59,846 nt of DNA, from contig JAJEAL010000122.1 in assembly GCA_022822785.1 (NCBI GenBank), positions 1 through 59,846 of the forward strand, written 5' to 3'. The stretch's first letter is position 1. Each line of letters begins with the position of its first letter. The notes beneath the pieces were generated by a model. That model was not told the DNA's origin. It made no database searches and saw nothing but the letters and a program-made list of their open reading frames with translations. The stretch comes from Candidatus Poribacteria bacterium (GTDB lineage: Bacteria; Poribacteria; WGA-4E; PCPOR2b). Shown in pieces: positions 52,358 through 59,846 of the stretch. The translations under genes and the position numbers were made by a program.

Positions 52358-53571
52358 ATGGCTGATTCAGAAACGCTGACACCGCTTCACGATAATAATC
52401 AAGAAATCGAAGTTTCAGTTGTTATCCCCTGCCTCAACGAAGCCCAGAGCGTTGGGATCTGTGTGAAAAAAGCGCGAAACGCTCTCAAGCGGCTTGGGAT
52501 TCATGGAGAGGTGGTTGTTGCTGATAACGGGTCAACAGATGGGTCGGCGGCTATTGCCGAGCGTGAAGGTGCCCGCGTCGTTCATCAACCGATTCGTGGA
52601 TATGGGAGCGCGTATCTGGCGGGAATTGGGGCAGCGCAGGGAAAATATATCATCATGGGAGACGCCGATGATACCTACGATTTTTCAAGTCTTGAACCGT
52701 TCATCACACCGCTACGGGACGGCTTCGATTTCGTTATTGGCTCCCGGTTTCAAGGGAATATCCACCCCGGCGCGATGAGTTGGTCGCATCGGTATGTGGG
52801 CAATCCAATCCTGTCGGGGATACTGAATCTGTTTTTGGGGCGGGCATCTCCGACTCCCACTGCGGGATGCGGAGTTTCACACGAGAAGCCTTTGGGCGGA
52901 TGAAACTTCAGACCCTCGGCATGGAATTCGCCTCTGAGATGGTGATGCGTGCTATCAAAGGAGGGCTAAAAGTGTTAGAAATTCCGATTGACTACTACCC
53001 CAGAAAAGGGGAGTCGAAGCTCAATTCATTTCGGGATGCGTGGCGACATCTACGCTTCATGTTGCTCTATAGTCCCACCTATCTGTTTCTGATGCCCGGT
53101 GCGCTGCTGTTCCTGTTGGGTCTGTTGTGCACTTTTCTGCTACTGCCGGGTCCGGTCAAAATCGGCGGGCACGCCTACGATGTGCATGTCATGACCGTGA
53201 CCAGTCTCCTCACGCTGTTAGGCTATCAAATTCTTCACGTTGGGATTTATGCAAAGACCTACGCACTGCGGTGTGGGTTTGAAGAGGACGATAGATTTAT
53301 CTCAGGACTTTATCAGATTTTTAATCTGGAAAGAGGGTTGGTTGTCGGGGGTCTCCTCTTTTTGTTCGGGTTCGCGATGGATGCGCGAATTGCTTATCAG
53401 TGGGTGCAGAGCGGGTTTGGTCCCCTCGACCAGATTCGTCCTGCAATTTTGGCTTCAGTCTTTATGGTTCTGGGGGTGCAAACCCTCTTTTCCGCTTTCT
53501 TTCTCAGCATGTTGGGAATTCAGACCCGACACCGTCCGCACAAGGACCCTAATTCATCAGATGAGCGATAA
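52358..53571 (+). pseudogene. GT2 polyprenyl-phosphate glycosyltransferase, frameshifted
   Basis: Two overlapping frames together give a normal family 2 enzyme of about 404 residues. The first, starting at ATG 52358, encodes VSVVIPCLNEAQSVGICVKK, the ADNGSTDGSA loop and GDADDTYDF, and runs to NLFLG near base 52843. The second continues from GISDSHCGMRSFTREAFGRM, then two hydrophobic C-terminal segments to 53571. A one-base deletion in a G-rich run near 52840-52845 explains this. It resembles dolichol-phosphate sugar synthases. It may be a true pseudogene or a sequencing error. Confidence 0.8.
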
Positions 53572-54550
53572 GATGCAAACTCCTTTCATTTCTATAGTTA
53601 TTCCCGCTCGAAACGCCCAGCGGACCCTGAAAGACTGTCTTGACAGCCTCAGGAGCCTCAACTATCCCAAAGAGCGGATGGAGATTCTGCTCGTTGATGG
53701 ACTTTCAACGGATGGCACGCGAGAAATTGCAGCATCTTACGATCTCACTATTGTGGATAATCCCCAAAGGTCGCATCGAACGGGTGTCAACTGTGGGTTC
53801 GCACATGCAAAAGGAGAACTGGTCGCTTATGCAGATGCGGATTGTATTGTTGACGAGAATTGGCTCCAAAACTGTGTCAAGTATTTTGAGGCGAATCCAC
53901 AAGTCGCCGGTCTCACTGGACCGATTCATCTTCCTCCCCAACAGAGCGCATTTGCCAAAGCGGTTGGTTTCCTGTTCTGGCTCGCTGTGACTTTGGGAAA
54001 ATCAAGCCACAAAGAGGCGCAGCAGACGGTGGAAGTCGTTAAAGACTTCCCAACCTGCAACGCCATTTATCGGAAAGCAGCGTTAAACGCTGTCATGCCG
54101 TTGGCGGAGCATCTGTTAGGCGGGGCAGATGTTGAACTGAATTACCTGCTTAGGGGACGGGGATTTTTACTCCTCTCCACACCGGATGTCCAAGTTTGGC
54201 ATTACAAACGGGAAACGCCGCGAAGATTTTTTCGACAGATGTATCGGTATGCTATTATGCGTTTACAATTGGGGAAGAAGTGGCGTCCACTCCTTAACGT
54301 GACCCACATTGTGGTCGGTCTGAGTGTTCCGCTTTTCCTCCTTTGGTTGAGTCTCTGCTTCTGGATTAATCTAAACTTTATTCTCTTTTTTCTCGGATTG
54401 ATTACAACAGCGTTACTGCTAATCTGCCCTTTCGCTTTTTTGAAAACGAAATCATTTTCAGCTACCCTATGTGTTCCACTGGCTATCACCCTTGCTGTTA
54501 CGGGGTGGTCTGTCGGATTTTGTCGGGAACTGATTTTCCCGGTGTCATGA
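53561..54550 (+). CDS. GT2-family glycosyltransferase with membrane helices
   Basis: A 329-residue protein. ISIVIPARNAQRTLKDCLDS, LLVDGLSTDGT and VAYADADCIVDENWL (DxD metal site) define the GT-A fold. Three to four hydrophobic segments near the C-terminus (VGLSVPLFLLWLSLCFW, FILFFLGLITTALLLI) anchor it. ATG 53561 overlaps the end of the previous gene; ATG 53573 is the alternative. It likely adds a sugar to a lipid-linked or surface glycan. Confidence 0.85.
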   Translation: MSDKMQTPFISIVIPARNAQRTLKDCLDSLRSLNYPKERMEILLVDGLSTDGTREIAASYDLTIVDNPQRSHRTGVNCGFAHAKGELVAYADADCIVDENWLQNCVKYFEANPQVAGLTGPIHLPPQQSAFAKAVGFLFWLAVTLGKSSHKEAQQTVEVVKDFPTCNAIYRKAALNAVMPLAEHLLGGADVELNYLLRGRGFLLLSTPDVQVWHYKRETPRRFFRQMYRYAIMRLQLGKKWRPLLNVTHIVVGLSVPLFLLWLSLCFWINLNFILFFLGLITTALLLICPFAFLKTKSFSATLCVPLAITLAVTGWSVGFCRELIFPVS

Positions 54551-54632
54551 TAAGTATAGTTAAACTTCAATTACCTGATTTTTCCACAGGCAAACCATTT
54601 CAGTCTTTCCTAGACCAGTATAGGAGGAACTC

Positions 54633-55697
54633 ATGATTATCTCACGCACACCGATACGAATCAGTTTAGTGGGAGGCAGCACCGACATCGCCAACTTTTA
54701 TCGACAATACGGAGGCGAGGTCATCAGCACTGCTATCGATAAATACATCTCCGTCCGTGTAGCAAAACGAACCAACTCCCAAATTGCAATCAACACCCTA
54801 GACCACCGTGAAACGGTTTCTCACCTTGAGCACATTCAGCATTCTCTGATTCGAGAGGCGATGCGAAAAACCGGCGTGACTAGCGGCGTATCCATCACAG
54901 TGATCTCCGATATCCCTTCACGCGGTTGTGGGTTGGGATCGTCGAGCGCGTTAACCGTCGGGCTGCTCAATGCCCTCTACGCCTATCAGGGAATCGAAAT
55001 GCCCGCAGAAGCCCTTGCACAGCAAGCGTGCGAGATTGAGATTGAACGCCTGAACCAGCCCATCGGGAAACAAGATCAGTATATCGCCGCCTACGGTGGA
55101 TTGAGACGGATTCAGTTCAACAGCGATGAGAGTGTCCACACACAAGAAATCGCAGTAACCCCCGAAACAATAGCGCGTTTGGAACAGAATTTCACCCTAT
55201 TCTACACAGGGATTCAACGCCGCGCCGAGACCATCTTACACGAACAGAAACGTTCTGCGAGTCCCCAAACGCTTCTGCAAATCAAGGAGCTTGTGCCAGC
55301 GTTTTACGATGTCCTCGTAAACGGCAACCGCGAAGATCACCTCTGCGAGGTCGGCTATTTATTAGATCGCGCTTGGCAGCTAAAACGTTCCCTCTGTGAT
55401 AGCATTTCAAACCCGATGTTAGATACCACCTATGAGCGTGCCATCGCTGCGGGTGCGTTGGGCGGTAAGATTCTGGGAGCAGGCGGCGGCGGGTACTTTC
55501 TGTTCTATGTTCCCAAGGCGAAACAAGGGGCTGTAACAACCGCCCTTTCTGACTTGGGACTCTCACGATTGGAATTCCGTTTTGAACCGAGAGGCAGCCA
55601 AGTCCTCGAAGGTAAGTCAATCGAACCGGTGATCGAGAGACAACCCCCGCAGGTCCTAGACAGAATCTCTACCGTAGACATTAACTCCCTCCGCTAG
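54633..55697 (+). CDS. GHMP sugar kinase, HddA-like (heptose 7-phosphate kinase type)
   Basis: A 354-residue kinase. MIISRTPIRISLVGGSTDI is the typical start of D-glycero-alpha-D-manno-heptose 7-phosphate 1-kinase-like proteins, and [18 protein letters not shown] follows. The ATP loop PSRGCGLGSSSAL is at residues 95-107 and GGKILGAGGGGYFLF is the third GHMP motif. TAGGAGG precedes the ATG. It is a close paralogue of the frameshifted gene at 26175-27228 (most of the central part identical) and probably covers its function. It ends the glycosylation locus. Confidence 0.9.
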   Translation: MIISRTPIRISLVGGSTDIANFYRQYGGEVISTAIDKYISVRVAKRTNSQIAINTLDHRETVSHLEHIQHSLIREAMRKTGVTSGVSITVISDIPSRGCGLGSSSALTVGLLNALYAYQGIEMPAEALAQQACEIEIERLNQPIGKQDQYIAAYGGLRRIQFNSDESVHTQEIAVTPETIARLEQNFTLFYTGIQRRAETILHEQKRSASPQTLLQIKELVPAFYDVLVNGNREDHLCEVGYLLDRAWQLKRSLCDSISNPMLDTTYERAIAAGALGGKILGAGGGGYFLFYVPKAKQGAVTTALSDLGLSRLEFRFEPRGSQVLEGKSIEPVIERQPPQVLDRISTVDINSLR

Positions 55698-55759
55698 CCT
55701 AAGGCCTTTTGAGGAACCGTGTGTGAATCTGTGAACGCACAAGTCACCCGGTTCTCCAC

Positions 55760-57712
55760 TCATTTTCCCACCACAATAACCCCGTTACGGACTTCGACCT
55801 GATCGCCCGATTGCAGCCGAATCTGGTAGATGTAGGGACCGATACGCACGATTTCCCCCGCCTCATCTCTGCCGTCCCATTCGACGCTCATCGCATTAGA
55901 ACTCACTACGGTCCGATTGACCAACGTGCGTATAAGTTTATTGTGAAGATCAAAGATTTCAACCACCGGCTCTGTCCCCCCGATATGCGATACATTGGTA
56001 TTGACGATTGTGAGCCGGGTCCGATCGGCGATACCGTTTCCATCCGGTGAGAAGGGGTTAAAACTCCACGCTGCCTGAATCTGTGATGCTGCTGCTTGAA
56101 ACAGGGCAACTTGAGAGATGAAGTTGAGCTCCAACCGCACGACCTGCCGATTCAGGTCAATTTCGCCGCCCACCAACTGCCATTCTTGTGCGGGCGCATC
56201 CCAAGCAAAGATTCGCAGGTCCGCCTCTCGCCTAATGTTTGCAACCGTTAAATCTGACGTGTGATAGCCCAATTCAAGTAGGGCAGGACGTTCAAGGATT
56301 AGGTAGTCCAAGGCGTCAAATGCCACAATTTTTACGCCTGAGACATCGAAAAACTCGACCTCATTGAGCTGGAGATTGTTCACCTGTTTGCTCTCGGTAA
56401 TTTCGAGACGAAAGTAGCGGGCGGACGGTCGTGTCGGTAGATCGATGGAAGTGACGCGGTCGTCGAACGCTGTGATTTCAAGCACAGTTGTGAAATTTTC
56501 GTTGTCGTTCGATGTGAGGAGGGTCGCACGTTGAGGAGCGAAAGATGTGTCCCCTTCCACGTTAGCGTGTACCATCATGCGGCTAACCGTGTGTCGGCCC
56601 TCAAGGTCAATCGTCAGACTGATGGGCAACGGGACCAATCCGGCGACCCATGTGGACGGTGGTTCCAAGATGCCGTCCGCAACGAAGGTCGGGGGTTGAT
56701 CGGGCAACGCGCTTGTCGCTTCGGCAGCAAAGGTGCCTTGGCGAAGTGCTTCAAAACGGTACACCACCACCGGCCCCGTTCCCCTGACAATGCGGTTGTT
56801 TCCTCGATAGGATAGTGGGGCGACGTTTTCAGGGGGCACCCGAAAAAACTGTAATTTCTTAATCTGTCCATCAAAGGCATCCGCCGGAATGACAATGGTC
56901 GCTCGGTCGCCGTCGCTCAAGGTGAATACCCCGTCCGCTGCCGTTTCGGGTTGTAATGCTGCAAGATAAAAGAGGATAAGTGTTTCTCTATCCACGATAT
57001 TCGGTGCATCCGGGTTTGGTGGTACTAGCTCCCTAGCTGCTAGCGAAAGCCGGTTCTCTCCCGCCTTGAGGGTGACTTCTATCGAAAAAGGGGCACAGTA
57101 GGGGCCAGCCAGATTTGGCGGGCAAGCATCTGTTACCGGAACCCGAACTGCGACGGATTGAGCCTGTCCTTGTATCGCCTGATCGTTCGTATCTATAAAC
57201 TGAATTGACTCAATCGCAATCGGTCCAATCTGCCACCCTTCGATCATCTCAATTTGAATGAACCGCGCGGAGGTAACTGCGGGAAAATCTACGACAGCGC
57301 TGCGGAAATTGGGATTTATACCCGACGGAACGTTCAAGGGTTCTCCCTCTGAGAAGTCAGATCCGTTTCCAGCAAAAGCGATGCGTATCAATCGCGGACC
57401 GCGCGGGAACCCACCATCTGCCACCGGACGAATCAGTAGCCTATTGAGGCTCTGCACGCTTCCGAGATCTACCACTACCCCATAGATTGAATGTCTCAGT
57501 TCTGTAAGATTTGGAATGCCGCCGGGCGTATTGATCGAAACGATAACTTCCCCTTGGACAGAGGACTGCACGATTCCCTCGATCTGCACGGTTTGGTTGT
57601 TTGTTGTGAAGTCCGTGGTTGGCTTGATGATAGAAAGGTCTATCCGAGCGACTAGTTCGTCTGCCCTTAGAAGGAGAAGGAGGATTGAGAGAAAGGAAAG
57701 GTAAAATCGCAT
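55760..57712 (-). CDS. Exported surface protein with discoidin-like and FlgD-type domains
   Basis: A 650-residue protein with a signal peptide (FYLSFLSILLLLLRADELVA). Two regions have the pattern of F5/8-type C (discoidin) domains. One lies at about 60-180 (VVVDLGSVQSLNRLLIRPVA, RFIQIEMIEG), the other at about 355-455 (ISLTIDLEGRHTVSRMMVHA, ARYFRLEITES). The last 90 residues, SFNPFSPDGNGIADRTRLTI and WDGRDEAGEIVRIGPYIYQI, match the FlgD-like Ig domain used at the C-terminus of many secreted proteins. Probably binds glycans at the cell surface. It is convergent with the kinase gene. Confidence 0.78.
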   Translation of the reverse strand: MRFYLSFLSILLLLLRADELVARIDLSIIKPTTDFTTNNQTVQIEGIVQSSVQGEVIVSINTPGGIPNLTELRHSIYGVVVDLGSVQSLNRLLIRPVADGGFPRGPRLIRIAFAGNGSDFSEGEPLNVPSGINPNFRSAVVDFPAVTSARFIQIEMIEGWQIGPIAIESIQFIDTNDQAIQGQAQSVAVRVPVTDACPPNLAGPYCAPFSIEVTLKAGENRLSLAARELVPPNPDAPNIVDRETLILFYLAALQPETAADGVFTLSDGDRATIVIPADAFDGQIKKLQFFRVPPENVAPLSYRGNNRIVRGTGPVVVYRFEALRQGTFAAEATSALPDQPPTFVADGILEPPSTWVAGLVPLPISLTIDLEGRHTVSRMMVHANVEGDTSFAPQRATLLTSNDNENFTTVLEITAFDDRVTSIDLPTRPSARYFRLEITESKQVNNLQLNEVEFFDVSGVKIVAFDALDYLILERPALLELGYHTSDLTVANIRREADLRIFAWDAPAQEWQLVGGEIDLNRQVVRLELNFISQVALFQAAASQIQAAWSFNPFSPDGNGIADRTRLTIVNTNVSHIGGTEPVVEIFDLHNKLIRTLVNRTVVSSNAMSVEWDGRDEAGEIVRIGPYIYQIRLQSGDQVEVRNGVIVVGK

Positions 57713-57735
57713 ATTTCTTTTGAAACGTGATACAG

Positions 57736-58896
57736 TCAGAGTGCTTGTTGGTAGAGGTGAATCATATCCGTCTCACTACACGGACGGGGATTGGTCAGGT
57801 GACACCCATCCGCCATCGCCTGTCGCGCGAGGCGAGGAATCATCTCTGCCGCCACATTCACCTCCCGCAAGCGGGACGGAATACCGATATCTCTGCACAG
57901 CTGCGCCACCTGATCGATTCCAGCTTGTGCCCCATCCTCCGGTGACAACCCGTGAATATTCACGCCGAATGCCGCAGCGATATCCTTCAGCTGATCTGCT
58001 GCTGCCTCACGGTTAAACGCCATTGTATACGGTAGCAGAATCGCGTTTGCTAGCCCGTGATGTAGGTCCGCAACGGTCGAAAGCGGATGCGCTAACGAAT
58101 GGGTGACACCCAGCTCCTTCTGAAACGCGATAGCACCCATCATCGCTGCCATCATCATCGCGCCACGCGCTTCGAGGTCTCCCCCATTTTCAACGGCACG
58201 CCTCAGATTTTGAGCAACTAGCTTTACACCGGCAAGCGCAATCGCATCGCAAATTGGGTGATAAACGGTTGAAAGATAGGATTCGAGGTTGTGAGTAAGC
58301 GCGTCCATCCCCGTTGCGGCGGTCAAGGTTTTGGGCAATCCCACGGTCAATTCCGGATCGACGATTGCGACTTTGGGCAGTAGATAGGGACTAAACACCA
58401 ACGCCTTGCGGTCTAGCGATTTGATGGTCACAACCGCGCCACGTCCAACTTCACTCCCTGTCCCCGCGGCGGTAGGAATAGCAAGCATTGATGGAAGGTC
58501 AGACGAAATTCTGTCCAATCCGCCGTTAAGCACTTCGTATTCCTCTAGTGCTAGTGGATGGGTTGCCTTTAGGCAGATTAGTTTGGCGACATCGAGCGGG
58601 CTTCCACCCCCCATGCCGACTACAAAATCGCAACCCTCCCGCTGGAAAACCTCAGCGCCCTCGAACACATCCGCTTCGACGGGGTTGCCGTGAACACCAT
58701 CGAAGATGGCATAGTCAATTCGAGCTGCTTCGAGCCGCTGCGTGACTTTATCTGCTAGTCCTACTTCGCGAATCCCCTTGTCCGTTACCAACAGAACTCT
58801 ATCGGGCGAGAACGCCGAGAGTTGTTCGGCGAGCGTGTTAATCGTTCCGACACCGAAGATGATTTTGTTAGGAAAACTAAAGATGGAGGGAGACAT
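57736..58896 (-). CDS. Iron-containing alcohol dehydrogenase
   Basis: A 386-residue enzyme of the Fe-ADH family. FSFPNKIIFGVGTINTLAEQ is the usual N-terminus, VGMGGGSPLDVAKLICLKAT the NAD-binding loop, IPTAAGTGSEV the family motif, and GVTHSLAHPLSTVADLHHGL with the metal-binding histidines. Members oxidise or reduce alcohols such as butanol, propanediol or sugar alcohols; the substrate cannot be read. I start at ATG 58896 with AAAGGA upstream. It follows the ankyrin gene closely on the same strand. Confidence 0.93.
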   Translation of the reverse strand: MSPSIFSFPNKIIFGVGTINTLAEQLSAFSPDRVLLVTDKGIREVGLADKVTQRLEAARIDYAIFDGVHGNPVEADVFEGAEVFQREGCDFVVGMGGGSPLDVAKLICLKATHPLALEEYEVLNGGLDRISSDLPSMLAIPTAAGTGSEVGRGAVVTIKSLDRKALVFSPYLLPKVAIVDPELTVGLPKTLTAATGMDALTHNLESYLSTVYHPICDAIALAGVKLVAQNLRRAVENGGDLEARGAMMMAAMMGAIAFQKELGVTHSLAHPLSTVADLHHGLANAILLPYTMAFNREAAADQLKDIAAAFGVNIHGLSPEDGAQAGIDQVAQLCRDIGIPSRLREVNVAAEMIPRLARQAMADGCHLTNPRPCSETDMIHLYQQAL

Positions 58897-58938
58897 ATAC
58901 GTTTCCTTTTGCTCGTGTATAGCGCCGAATATGTGCAT

Positions 58939-59508
58939 TCAATAGTCCGCTAATCGTAGCTCTGCGGTTGTTTTCCCACCATGTTCGACTAGCACCTCAA
59001 TAACGGCTTCATTTCCTTTCCGAATTGCATCGTCCAACGCGGTTTGGTCACGATCGCCCGTTGCTTGGCGATTAATATCTACGCTGTGTGTTATGAGCAA
59101 CAGAGCAGTTCTGCGATAGGCATCTGCGTTCTCCTGTCCGCTTGTTGAACCGCCTTGAGCTACGGCGTGGAGTGCTGTCGTCATGCCGAACGCATCCCCG
59201 TTGACATCTGCCCCATGTCTGAGCAGTAATTCAACCGTCTCAGCACACCCTGCATCCGCCGCCCAAGCAAGCGGCGTTCGCCACCACTGGGCGTTACCTG
59301 CGTTGGTGTCCGATCCTGATGCAATCAGCTTCTCACACAGATTGGTCATATTCCTGTGGGCTGCCCAATGCAGCGGTGTTGCACCTCGGAGAACACTCTC
59401 TCTGAGCGATTCGCCGATGGCGAGTGCGGGGTGTTGTTCGATCAGTTCTTGTGCGGTTCGTTCATCCCTGTTCTCAATTGCATCGATCAGTTCATCTACG
59501 GACGCCAT
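58939..59508 (-). CDS. Ankyrin-repeat protein
   Basis: A 189-residue protein with four to five ankyrin units, for example GATPLHWAAHRNMTNLCEKL, RTPLAWAADAGCAETVELLL followed by RHGADVNGD, and TALDDAIRKGNEAVIEVLVE. No signal peptide or other domain is seen. These repeats mediate protein binding; stand-alone forms like this are common in uncultured symbiont-type bacteria. It ends 42 bp before the Fe-ADH start chosen here. Confidence 0.88.
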   Translation of the reverse strand: MASVDELIDAIENRDERTAQELIEQHPALAIGESLRESVLRGATPLHWAAHRNMTNLCEKLIASGSDTNAGNAQWWRTPLAWAADAGCAETVELLLRHGADVNGDAFGMTTALHAVAQGGSTSGQENADAYRRTALLLITHSVDINRQATGDRDQTALDDAIRKGNEAVIEVLVEHGGKTTAELRLADY

Positions 59509-59563
59509 ACCTTACTCCGATAAAACTCTGGTTCTTATTCGCGTGATTTGCAGCCCCTAATTG

Positions 59564-59846
59564 TCATCTACGAATCTTCACCACTTGGTGCGAATGTTTA
59601 TTGTCAGTGTTTTGACATACTCCCCGCCCTGAAGGACGGGGCTTCTTTTGTCCTTTAGGAACGTGAATTGTGCTATCAACGAAGTTAGCCCCCGCAGGTG
59701 GTCTCACAACTTCTTCTGCAAGGGTTGATGCCCCAACCCTATGGATATTAACCGCGGCGTTGCGATCTCTATCCAACTGTGTGTGGCAGTTTGGACACTG
59801 CCATGTGCTATCACGTAGGTTTAGGTCTTGATTGACTGCACCGCAG
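59564..59846 (-). CDS. tnpB: TnpB (IS200/IS605-family OrfB), C-terminal part, cut by the window end
   Basis: The frame is open to the window end. It encodes the RuvC-like C-terminus of TnpB with a zinc ribbon: a CGA cysteine followed by WQCPNCHTQLDRDRNAAVNI. It contains CPNC and the DRD/N-A-A-N motif with the last catalytic Asp. The coding sequence runs through the right-end hairpin of the element and stops at 59564. TnpB is an RNA-guided nuclease of IS605-type elements. The upstream part and any tnpA lie outside the window. Confidence 0.9.
   Translation of the reverse strand, partial: CGAVNQDLNLRDSTWQCPNCHTQLDRDRNAAVNIHRVGASTLAEEVVRPPAGANFVDSTIHVPKGQKKPRPSGRGVCQNTDNKHSHQVVKIRR
59622..59641. 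promoter_or_regulatory. Right-end hairpin of the IS605-type element
   Basis: CCCCGCCCTGAAGGACGGGG forms the well-known imperfect stem found at the right end of IS200/IS605 (IS1341-type) elements, with GACATACTC next to it. It lies inside the last codons of tnpB and probably doubles as the scaffold end of the guide RNA. Confidence 0.75.

Overview
The window looks like a chromosomal contig of an uncultured, free-living or symbiotic bacterium. The mix of a TIG/dockerin protein, a secreted TolB-like propeller, discoidin/FlgD-type surface proteins, Rieske paralogues, a lactonase-type propeller, an STT3-like oligosaccharyltransferase and many dispersed palindromes is what I associate with Candidatus Poribacteria or nearby PVC/Planctomycetes-like lineages. 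That placement is an inference: there is no rRNA gene in the window. Most genes use ATG with a clear GGAGG-type ribosome binding site. A few (metK, a PLP dehydratase, a GNAT protein) use TTG.

Layout. 1-4.9 kb: the end of one copy and a complete second copy of a Rieske-type protein family, two small exported proteins, a 170-bp MITE and a beta-propeller lactonase. 5-11.5 kb (minus strand): an S-adenosylmethionine cycle operon (metK, ahcY, a small membrane protein, a PfkB kinase), an 815-bp non-coding stretch with strong hairpins, and rpsA. 11.7-16.5 kb: a thiamine operon (thiO, thiS, thiG) with a restriction-modification pair inserted between thiS and thiG, then a Sel1-repeat gene. 16.7-23 kb: a mobile-element graveyard. 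It holds a truncated HNH gene, an IS3 remnant, a second MITE copy, three starts of the same serine-recombinase gene (two truncated, one complete) separated by toxin-antitoxin-like modules, and intact tRNA-Glu(CTC) and tRNA-Gln(CTG) genes with decayed duplicate copies nearby.

24-35.1 kb (all minus strand): a long gene train beginning with a previously hidden 57-aa acidic peptide (34950-35123). After it come a GT2 glycosyltransferase with a TPR-like tail, a radical SAM/SPASM protein, an SgrR-like peptide-binding regulator, an acetyltransferase, a zinc alcohol dehydrogenase, a sugar-nucleotide epimerase, a frameshifted GHMP sugar kinase, a nucleotidyltransferase and a PLP dehydratase. I read this as a candidate biosynthetic cluster for a modified, possibly glycosylated, ribosomal peptide. 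A divergent RHH-type regulator gene and three perfect inverted repeats lie at its head.

35.4-42 kb: accessory genes, including a possible defence island. A DUF559-type nuclease/TPR protein is followed by an EVE/PUA-like protein translationally coupled to a 763-aa membrane coiled-coil PD-(D/E)XK nuclease, a VWA-like exported protein and a second EVE-like paralogue. 42-46 kb: a sigma-54 activator, a long inverted repeat suited to an enhancer, a near-perfect -24/-12 promoter, a phosphoesterase-tetraheme cytochrome fusion and a DUF1573 protein. 46.7-55.7 kb: an exported propeller, then a putative protein-glycosylation locus (STT3-like enzyme, LPG-synthase-type membrane protein, two GT2 enzymes of which one is frameshifted, an intact GHMP heptose-type kinase). 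55.8-59.8 kb: a discoidin/FlgD-like surface protein, an iron alcohol dehydrogenase, an ankyrin protein and the C-terminal end of an IS605-family TnpB with its right-end hairpin. No CRISPR array was seen.
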